A DNA stretch of 63,253 nucleotides. Source: DASRWI01 sp035654655. GTDB lineage: Bacteria > Bacteroidota > Ignavibacteria > Ignavibacteriales > Ignavibacteriaceae. The position numbers and the translations under genes are program-made. How positions within the stretch are numbered: the stretch's first letter is position 1; every line of letters begins with the position of its first letter. Below are positions 19,979-26,507 of this stretch, in pieces. The notes under the pieces were generated by a model, which was not told the origin of the DNA, searched no databases, and was given only the letters and a program-made list of their open reading frames with translations. The stretch covers positions 1 to 63,253 of the forward strand of contig DASRWI010000039.1 in the NCBI GenBank assembly GCA_035654655.1. The letters run 5' to 3'.

Positions 19979-20563
19979 TTAGTCTTTTGTACTCAATTTA
20001 CTTGTTTTTCTATGTAATCTTTTAAGACAGTTAGTTACTTCATCAACTGAAATGCCCAAAAACTCAGAAATTTCCTTTCTTTTATAAATGCCCAACTCAA
20101 AACAAGTCACTAAATCCTGTAATTCTTTGTCAGATTTAATAGCATTATGGATTTTAGTTAACTCTTCCTGATGTTCAATATTTGAAAGAATATTTATATT
20201 TGTATCCATTATCTCAGTTAAATCTGAAGATTTAACTTCTTCATCGTCATTTCCCTTAATTATTGCAGTTGTAAAGCGATATTCTTTTTTAGTGAAAGCT
20301 GCATATATAATACTCTTAATGTGACTTTTTAAGATAGCAACAAAATTCTGATTACAACAGGTATCCCAGTCTCTATCTCCATTAATAATTTTAAAAATAG
20401 TATCCTGGACAAAATCTTCTGCAGTTTTACCTTCAGGGATTCTTTTTACTTTAGATAACCAAAGGTAATTGTTAATTAAAAAAAGAGCATAGGAGACAAG
20501 AGATTTATAAGTTGTCTCTGTTAATTCGGTTTCAATTAAATCAAGTAACTCTTTACTTGTCAT
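19979..20563 (-). CDS. ECF-like sigma-70 family factor
   Basis: A 194-residue protein. Region 2 is seen in EDFVQDTIFKIINGDRDWD (about 49-67) and region 4 in a C-terminal helix-turn-helix RKEISEFLGISVDEVTNCL. The linker between the two is long and acidic. This looks like a two-domain extracytoplasmic-function sigma factor, first gene of a three-gene operon with the small protein and the ImmA/IrrE peptidase. It is transcribed away from the Pycsar locus, sharing a 182-base divergent spacer with it. Confidence 0.8.
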   Translation of the reverse strand: MTSKELLDLIETELTETTYKSLVSYALFLINNYLWLSKVKRIPEGKTAEDFVQDTIFKIINGDRDWDTCCNQNFVAILKSHIKSIIYAAFTKKEYRFTTAIIKGNDDEEVKSSDLTEIMDTNINILSNIEHQEELTKIHNAIKSDKELQDLVTCFELGIYKRKEISEFLGISVDEVTNCLKRLHRKTSKLSTKD

Positions 20564-20745
20564 TATATTGTTATAGCTGAAGAAATCATTAAAATTGCCA
20601 AAATAGATTAAATATTTTTACAAAATTAAGAAATAATGTTTATTTATGAAATTTTTATTTTAACAGTGGCAAAATATCCATTGAAATCAGCTATATACTA
20701 TAAGACCTCTTTTTAACATGAATCAATTACAATTTTAAGGATACT

Positions 20746-21264
20746 ATGGATAATTTTGATTTCACATGGAAAGTTTTTTCTAGAGTTGATTTTTTTATGA
20801 ATAGCACAAATTTAAAAGCAACAGTATTATTAGCATTCAATACATTTGTACTATCATCAATAGTTCTAAAATCAGATCAACTACTTAAGGTATTCCCAAA
20901 ATCATGGGATATGTTTGTACTAACTTTTTTATCTATTTTCTTCATTTGCTGCACAGTTTCTTTGTTTTTTACTTTGTTAGTGATTATGCCATATTTGAAA
21001 AGTCCAAGTGAATTAAAGAAATATCATTCTGATATCTTTTTCGGACATATTTCCGACTATCCTAATCCAGATGATTATTTTAATTCCATTAAGAAATCTA
21101 CCGAGGAAGAAAAACTAAAAGATCTTTCTTTTCAAGTACACGCCGTAGCTACCGGTTTAAATAAGAAATTTAGAATGATGCTATTCGCTTTTATTCCGAT
21201 TGTTTATGTTCTTTTCCCATCAGTAATTGTTTTAGTAATTTTCAGAATAATTTTGTTTTTTTAA
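20746..21264 (+). CDS. Pycsar effector PycTM (DUF5706-type)
   Basis: A 172-residue membrane protein with three helices: about 22-40 (LKATVLLAFNTFVLSSIVL), 55-82, and 148-172 at the C-terminus. Between helices 2 and 3 come the soluble segments SDIFFGHISDYPNPDDYF and LSFQVHAVATGLNKKFRMM, which follow the Pycsar-effector TM domain pattern (N-x-K-A at helix 1, I-F-F-G-H, then L-x-x-Q-x-x-x-x-A-x-x-L-x-x-K). In Pycsar, cCMP or cUMP made by the neighbouring cyclase on phage infection activates this protein to damage the inner membrane. The cyclase follows after 14 bases. AAGGA precedes the ATG. Confidence 0.85.
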   Translation: MDNFDFTWKVFSRVDFFMNSTNLKATVLLAFNTFVLSSIVLKSDQLLKVFPKSWDMFVLTFLSIFFICCTVSLFFTLLVIMPYLKSPSELKKYHSDIFFGHISDYPNPDDYFNSIKKSTEEEKLKDLSFQVHAVATGLNKKFRMMLFAFIPIVYVLFPSVIVLVIFRIILFF

Positions 21265-21278
21265 GGAGGGGTTTTAAT

Positions 21279-22540
21279 ATGGGTACATTTGTAAATAAGT
21301 TAAATAATATTTATGATAATTATAATGATGCTACTAACACAAATTTTCCCGAAAGTAGTATTATCAAGAGCTATAGAAATGATATGTTCTTAAATGAACA
21401 AAGTAACACTGTTGTTCAACAATACTCTTTTCAAAATTTATTGCGTCCTTTATTTAATAAAAAAGGGATCATCAGCCCTAAAATTGGTAATCATCCTGAT
21501 TTTGAATATCTCCAAGATACTAATGAAGTTGCCTATTCTCCTATTACCACTCTTATGATGGATATAGAAGGTTCAACGCGCTTAAACCTAATTTTCAAAC
21601 CTGAAGAGGTTCAGAAAATAAAAAATTCAATAATATGTGCAACTATTGAATTAATATGCTCTTTTGATGGGCATGTCCATAGAATAATGGGTGACGCAGT
21701 GATGGCATTTTTCGGAGGAAAGGATAAGAGTACAGAGAATTCAATAATAGATGCGATAAACTGTGCTTCATTGTTGCAATATTTTATGGAAAAAGTTGTT
21801 CGCCCAAGATTAGACTATGATAATCCCCTTGGTATTCGTATAGGATTGGATTATGGCTCTAAAGTGCTCTGGAGTAATTATGGCTATTATAATGTAAATG
21901 AAGTTACTGCCACTTCAATTAATGTTGATGTAACTGCCAAATTACAACATCAAGCTGGTAGAAATAATATCCTCATAGGCGATGCATTAAAAAAGCATAT
22001 TGACTTTCCTTCGGAGTTATTATCTTATAAACAATCTGGCAACCAGAACGACTATATGTTACGCCGAACTTAACTGGGGAAAATGGAATAGCTATCAATT
22101 ATCCTAAATATGTTTTAGAATGGGAAAGATATTTAGGTTATACCTCAATTTCTCAATATGAGGAAGGATTTTTCAACATACCTGCTTTAAACGTTAAGAT
22201 GACAGTTTATAGAGATAAAGGGGGTTCTTTCCTATACAATTATATGCCTTCAAGTAATGCAATTGATAAAAATTTGAGTATAAAATTCAATATTGATATT
22301 ATAGATAAAGATATTACGAAGATACTCTTTAAAGTTGAAAATCATGGGGATGAGGCAAAAAGAGCGTCAGAAGACTTAGGTAATCATACCACAGAATTAA
22401 ATATTGATGCACTAAATAGGTATGAAACTAAAACTCACTGGGAAACTACATGTTATAGAGGACTTCATTTTATGATAATAGAAGCATATGCTGGTTGCAA
22501 AATAAAAAGTAAATCAAAAATTGGTGTATTTATTCAATAA
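21279..22540 (+). pseudogene. Pycsar nucleotide cyclase (PycC) with frameshift
   Basis: The first frame (21279-22073, 264 codons) encodes a class III cyclase domain: TTLMMDIEGSTRL with the first metal Asp, HRIMGDAVMAFFGG with the second, then RIGLDYGSKV and NVDVTAKLQHQAG. It ends abruptly at a stop at 22071. In the -1 frame, open from 22031, the protein continues with LYVTPNLTGENG, YPKYVLEWERYLGY and then, to 22540, an AGS-C sensor domain (FKVENHGDEAKRASEDLG, THWETTCYRGLHFM). One missing base between 22031 and 22070 joins them into about 420 residues, the normal PycC length. AAGGAGG precedes the ATG. Either a recent inactivation or an assembly error. Confidence 0.82.
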
Positions 22541-22559
22541 CAAATATAAGGAGAATAAA

Positions 22560-22733
22560 ATGGCTACAAATCCACCCAAAGGGGATGGTCATAGAAAAGG
22601 TGCTGTTCGAGAACGCTCTCAAACTTTTAATCCTAAGAACTCTACTTGGGTCAAGAGAGATACTAATTCTGGTAAATTTTTGGATCAAAAAAGTAACGAC
22701 ACTCCATTTAAAGGGGTTCGTAAAGAGAAATAG
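22560..22733 (+). CDS. Conserved small basic protein, third Pycsar gene
   Basis: A 57-residue protein from the ATG at 22560 (the frame runs further upstream, but AAGGAG lies 6 bases before this ATG, and the upstream part overlaps the cyclase). It is rich in Lys, Arg, Gly and Pro and reads as a compact conserved module: PPKGDGHRKGAV, ERSQTFNP, WVKRDTNSGKF, and a C-terminal PFKGVRKEK. I recall this pattern from small hypothetical proteins in mobile regions but know no function for it. No membrane helix. It sits 19 bases behind the cyclase frame and is probably cotranscribed. Confidence 0.75.
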   Translation: MATNPPKGDGHRKGAVRERSQTFNPKNSTWVKRDTNSGKFLDQKSNDTPFKGVRKEK

Positions 22734-22737
22734 TTAA

Positions 22738-22899
22738 ATTCAACTGCAGTCAAAAAAAGGGCGTAAACCATTTTTATTTTCGCTTAGAGGGACTGCTATC
22801 CATCGACACAGAGATATAAATAGGCTACGCCCACTTAGGGAACGCAGTTCTATCCCGATTATTAATGTCTATGGGAAAGTTTCACGATTAAAGCAATAA
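22738..22899 (+). other. Start-less open frame with GC-rich inverted repeat
   Basis: A 53-codon frame without ATG, GTG or TTG start follows the small gene. It encodes a strikingly Arg-rich peptide (SLRGTAIHRHRDINRLRPLR) in CGN codons unlike the neighbours. The same stretch contains GGGCGTA at 22759-22765 and its exact reverse complement TACGCCC at 22826-22832. It may be a gene remnant or a structured RNA; neither is proven. Confidence 0.3.
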
Positions 22900-23111
22900 T
22901 GTAATCAAGTTGAAGTTAATATATCTTATAAAGAAATACAGTCAAACATTTAAGAAAAAATAGATACGATAAAATAAATATGCGTTATCTAGATAATTAA
23001 TTATCAAAGAAGCAGATGAGTACCCATTTAGAGGAAATGAAATTAGAGACTATGGCAAACTCTATTGCAGTGTTTTGATAAGTATCAATTTTATAAGCAT
23101 TTATCTAATTG

Positions 23112-23163
23112 TTGCATCTGCCTTACCAGCAGAGGGTCGGAGGTTCGCCTTCTTCAGCCCCCA
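23112..23163 (+). other. tRNA-Val(UAC) 3' fragment, candidate att site
   Basis: The sequence forms the 3' half of a tRNA: a perfect 5-bp anticodon stem TCTGC/GCAGA around loop CTTACCA (U33, anticodon UAC), a five-base variable loop GGGTC, a T arm GGAGG/TCTTC with loop TTCGCCT, and acceptor end AGCCCCC plus A. No matching 5' acceptor strand or D arm lies upstream. A37 and A58 are replaced by C, so it is decayed. Displaced tRNA 3' ends are classic traces of integrase-mediated insertion. Confidence 0.65.
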
Positions 23164-23164
23164 T

Positions 23165-23206
23165 AAAATCCTTCAAAAACGCAACATCTGAAGGAATTTT
23201 ATTTTT
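23165..23206 (+). terminator. Rho-independent terminator-like hairpin
   Basis: AAAATCCTTCA (23165-23175) pairs with TGAAGGAATTTT (23189-23200) with one bulged base, followed by ATTTTT. It directly follows the tRNA fragment, so it may have been that tRNA's terminator or now end the Pycsar transcript. Confidence 0.5.
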
Positions 23207-23940
23207 GAAGTGTTCAAAAATCACAAGCGACCTCATTCAGAACCAAAATGGTCAACTACTTCCAGGATAATGATTTACAAGTTTTTTGTTTTAAATATTT
23301 AAAATGCTGTGTTGTAAATTCTGTAGTAAAACTGCTAAAAAATTCTAAAATTTATTTATATAAGAAAATGATCGATTTCCGCCTTATACCTTTTCTTTTT
23401 TCTCTACACATTCTTTGTCGTGTAGAAATTGTATTCTACCTCAAAATTACTTTTGCTGCAACTATATTGTTAAATTTTATAGTTATTTATTTTATATTTC
23501 TCTTTTGAAAACTAATAACTTTTAATTTATGAGAAGATTTGGATGTTTTGAACAATAAAAAAAAGAACCAGATAAAGAATATTGTTATTACCAAATAATT
23601 TAAATCAGTATTTTTTAAATACTTTAAAAGATTTGTTGTATAAATCTAACTAATATAAACAACCACATAAAAATCACAACAAAACTTATTAATTGATTGA
23701 TTTTCCCAGCTGAATACTGAAAAGATTCTTTTGGAGATAATCTATCAACAAATCGTTTATTTATTAACGTTGTTTTGTATAATGGACCAATAAGATCGTC
23801 TTCAAGCAAATCAACGTGGGCCTCCCAATTTTTCTGCCAAAACTTGGAAGCTTTATTTACAAAAAACCAGCTTACAGAAAGGAATAATCCAAATAAGTTT
23901 ATCATAAATAATAGTATATTCTTTAAGTCTAAATTTATTC

Positions 23941-23956
23941 CTTCATTAGATGGGAT
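23941..23956 (+). repeat. 16-bp target-site duplication, left copy
   Basis: CTTCATTAGATGGGAT, identical to 25413-25428, directly abuts the left IS end. The bases outside differ, so the duplication is exactly 16 bp. Confidence 0.93.
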
Positions 23957-23983
23957 TGTAATAACTCTTTAGAAATGTCAGTA
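23957..23983 (+). repeat. Left terminal inverted repeat of the IS
   Basis: Matches the reverse complement of 25386-25412 over 27 bp with a few mismatches. A second AGAAATGTCAGTA copy occurs 12 bases further in. Confidence 0.9.
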
Positions 23984-24074
23984 ATAGGACTCAATAGAAA
24001 TGTCAGTAAAGATTCGATTAATTTAATGGACTCAAAAAATATGAGGAGTCCGGAAAGTGGAAGGATTACTGATA

Positions 24075-25292
24075 ATGAGCCACAAAGAAATAGATCGGCT
24101 AAAGATCATATCTCAATTAGAGGAGAAAAAGATTACTGTTAAAACAGTATCAGAGCTTATGGGAATAAGCCAAAGGCAGACCTACCGGGTATTAAAGAAA
24201 ATAAAAGAGGAAGGATCAAAGGGAGTAATCCACAAGCTTAGAGGTAAAATTGGCAATAGAGGTTACTCAATGGAGATAAAAGAAAAAGTAATTAAACTTT
24301 ATCATAAGGAGTTCTGGGACTATGGTCCAACATTATTCTCAGAAAACCTGCTGAAGTATTATAATATATCTGTTAATCATGAGACCCTACGAAGGTGGTT
24401 AAGAACTGAGTCAATAACCACATCAATGAGAAAAAAGAGAACACATAGAAAACATAGAGAACGAAGAAGCTGCTTCGGCGAACTTCTTCAGTTTGATGGT
24501 AGTCATCATGATTGGTTTGAAGGTAGAGGAGCGGAATGTTGTTTAATAAATTGTGTTGATGATGCAACCGGAAGAGTATACCTGAAATTTGCCAGGTCAG
24601 AGAATACTCAGGATACACTTCAGACAATGTGGGAATATGTTCTTAAATATGGTATACCCAAGAGCATTTACACAGATAGACATAGCGTTTATAAGGGTGA
24701 TACTGTACTAACTGATTTTGGCAGAGCAATGAAGGAGCTTAAGGTTGAAATGATTTATGCCAAATCTCCACAGGCAAAAGGAAGAGTAGAAAGGTTTAAC
24801 AGAACATTCCAGGATAGGCTTGTGAAAGAGTTAAGACGCAAAGGCATATCGAATATAGCTGAAGCCAACAAATTCCTTCATAAAGAGTTTATAAGAAGTT
24901 TTAACGAAAGATTTGCAGTTAACCTGGAAGTCGCTGATACACATAGATCCGTTGAGGGATATGATCTAAAAAATATATTCTGCTATAAGACCACAAGGCA
25001 GGTAAGGAATGATTACACCATAAATCTTTCAGGAGAATATATACAACTACTAACAGGAGCAGCTCCATTACCAGTACCAAAGAGAAATATAGTGATTTGT
25101 GAATGGTTAAATGGAGAAGTACATATTTACTATAATAATCAAGAAATTAACTTTAAGGAGTTAAAGAAGAAGCCAGGGAAAATAGGTTACAAAATATATC
25201 ATCCTCCAAAGGATCATCCTTTCAGAAGATTAAATCAAAAATTAAAACGAGATAGACAGTTAAGGTATCTGAAGGCCGCAGCTTTAGGGTAA
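24075..25292 (+). CDS. ISNCY-family DDE transposase
   Basis: About 405 residues from ATG 24075, preferred over an in-frame GTG at 24057 because GGAAGGA lies 9 bases upstream of the ATG. An N-terminal helix-turn-helix (VKTVSELMGISQRQTYRVL) is followed by a second DNA-binding region and an integrase core: first Asp in LLQFDGSHHDWFEGRG, second in IYTDRHSVY, and the Glu in AKGRVERFNRTFQDRL. This triad and the FDGSHHDWF pattern are those of the ISNCY (ISDol1-like) group. The frame is intact, so the element may still be active. Confidence 0.93.
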   Translation: MSHKEIDRLKIISQLEEKKITVKTVSELMGISQRQTYRVLKKIKEEGSKGVIHKLRGKIGNRGYSMEIKEKVIKLYHKEFWDYGPTLFSENLLKYYNISVNHETLRRWLRTESITTSMRKKRTHRKHRERRSCFGELLQFDGSHHDWFEGRGAECCLINCVDDATGRVYLKFARSENTQDTLQTMWEYVLKYGIPKSIYTDRHSVYKGDTVLTDFGRAMKELKVEMIYAKSPQAKGRVERFNRTFQDRLVKELRRKGISNIAEANKFLHKEFIRSFNERFAVNLEVADTHRSVEGYDLKNIFCYKTTRQVRNDYTINLSGEYIQLLTGAAPLPVPKRNIVICEWLNGEVHIYYNNQEINFKELKKKPGKIGYKIYHPPKDHPFRRLNQKLKRDRQLRYLKAAALG

Positions 25293-25331
25293 CTACATTA
25301 CGGCTACGCCTTCATTCCGTTACCCTAAAGC
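25281..25331 (+). terminator. Perfect 13-bp stem-loop at transposase end
   Basis: GCTTTAGGGTAAC (25281-25293) and GTTACCCTAAAGC (25319-25331) are exact reverse complements and overlap the transposase stop codon. There is no strong T tail, so it may terminate, protect the mRNA end, or block read-through transcription into or out of the IS. Confidence 0.55.
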
Positions 25332-25385
25332 AATTTATTAAATAACTAAGTATGTTTGATACTGACATTTCTAAAGAGTTCTACA

Positions 25386-25412
25386 TACTGACATTTCTAA
25401 TAAGTTAATACA
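25386..25412 (-). repeat. Right terminal inverted repeat of the IS
   Basis: Partner of the left end. On the minus strand it also begins TGTA and ends AGAAATGTCAGTA; the inner second copy follows after 13 bases. Confidence 0.9.
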
Positions 25413-25428
25413 CTTCATTAGATGGGAT
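25413..25428 (+). repeat. 16-bp target-site duplication, right copy
   Basis: Identical to 23941-23956. In the gene (minus strand) it encodes the I-P-S-N-E part of the RipA-like protein. Confidence 0.93.
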
Positions 25429-25670
25429 AACATTCAATATTACAAAATACGAAGTAAATGCTATATTTATAAAAGCCAAGAAGTAGGCTCCTCTTCTCCA
25501 ATACAATTCTATTTCAAATTTTCTTATATCAAATGCATATTCTAATGCTTTTTGTTTTTTGTTTGCATTCGTACAATTTTCATCTTTAAATAATTGATTG
25601 TATTCATCTAAATTGCTTATGATATTTGGGTCTTTGTATTTCATTTGTAACCTCAATAAATCTTTCATCT

Positions 25671-26285
25671 GCGGTTTTTCGCCAAGTTAAACTTAATCGC
25701 AATAATAAGTTCTATGGCTTTCTTATAAATAATGTGAACTTATCTTTAACAGTTCTCTCCCAACTGAAAAACACGGAAAATGGAAATTTGTAGACTTCAC
25801 AAAAAATGATAGAGAGATGAATAAACTGTTTGAAGCTTTTATAAGAAATTTTTATAGGAGAGAGCAATGCTTTTTTACAATTGTAAAGAAAGAACAAATA
25901 AGATGGAAGTTTGTTCCCGCTGATGAATTAAGCACAAGGCATCTGCCTTTAATGGAAACAGACATCACACTTGAGAATGCGACTACAAAGATTATTATGG
26001 ATGCAAAATATTATAGTGAAACAATGACCAGTAGGTATGATACTGAAAAAATAAAGTCTGGAAATTTATATCAGCTGTTCAGTTATCTTTCAAATCAGGA
26101 AAAATGAAAATATAAAAAATTGTTCTGCATCTGGAGTTTTAATTTATCCTACTACTAGTAAAGAATACAATCTGAAGTATAGATATAATAACCATGAGAT
26201 TCATATAAAAACCTTAAACATGAATGTCCATTGGAAGCAAATACATTCAAGGCTTATTCAAATACTTGAAGAAGTTTTAGAATAA
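25671..26285 (+). pseudogene. McrC-like nuclease subunit remnant
   Basis: The C-terminal half of an McrC-type protein, the nuclease partner of the McrB GTPase. Visible parts: RNNKFYGFLIN, then after a frame change near 25730 CELIF, LPTEKHGKWKFVDF, MNKLFEAFIRNFYRREQ, the PD-(D/E)XK nuclease site LPLMETDITL and IIMDAKYY, NLYQLFSYL; then a second frame change in an A run near 26103, after which the protein ends VHWKQIHSRLIQILEEVLE. The N-terminal specificity domain and any mcrB are missing. About 200 residues remain where 350-450 are normal. It begins next to the start of the divergent RipA-like gene. Confidence 0.8.
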
Positions 26286-26507
26286 ATATTGTTGAATAAA
26301 GAACGAATAAATGTAATGAAAGTTGGTTTCTATTTCCCTATTACTATGAATTAGTAGTATTAAAAAAGAAGCTAGCCGGGTAATATTGATTAAACTTTAA
26401 AAATTTATTTTGTTTTAATAAATTTATTATTATTTTTTAAATGCTGGAAGCATATTTTAAGTGGAGATCGAAACATTTTGTTACCAATCAATTAAAGTAC
26501 CTAAAAT

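Larger units (their letters stand above)
23957..25412 (+). mobile_element. Insertion sequence, ISNCY-type, 1456 bp
   Basis: Complete element. The ends are imperfect inverted repeats of 27 bp (23957-23983 and 25386-25412), both starting TGTA and ending in TTAGAAATGTCAGTA. The same AGAAATGTCAGTA motif occurs a second time just inside each end, so each terminus carries two probable transposase-binding sites. It is flanked by a 16-bp duplication of the RipA-family gene. One intact transposase gene fills most of it. Confidence 0.93.
23624..25668 (-). pseudogene. RipA-family membrane protein gene cut by an IS
   Basis: The 5' part (25668 down to 25413) and the 3' part (23956 down to 23624) are one gene split by the insertion sequence. 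Removing the IS and one 16-bp target copy restores an uninterrupted 190-residue frame. The protein has a charged N-terminus, FEIELYWRRGAYFLAFIN leading into the first membrane helix, a second helix (MINLFGLFLSVSWFFVNKAS), the motif KFWQKNWEAHVDLLED, and a C-terminal helix. The ELYWxR, FWQxNWExHVDLLED and GPLYKT patterns match RipA-family octameric membrane proteins. It is divergent from the mcrC remnant. Confidence 0.85.

Noticed and set aside
21989..21995. AAAAAAG slippery heptamer in the cyclase gene as a programmed -1 frameshift site
   Set aside because: The -1 frame entered here meets a TAA at 22028, before the AGS-C part begins, so slippage here cannot join the two domains.
23060..23163. 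A functional tRNA-Val gene
   Set aside because: No D arm or 5' acceptor strand complementary to AGCCCCC exists upstream, and A58 of the T loop is replaced.
23248..23508. 86-codon open frame encoding a hydrophobic, Phe/Leu-rich peptide
   Set aside because: No ribosome site and no recognisable domain. The amino-acid makeup is what AT-rich non-coding sequence gives, and it lies in a decayed region.
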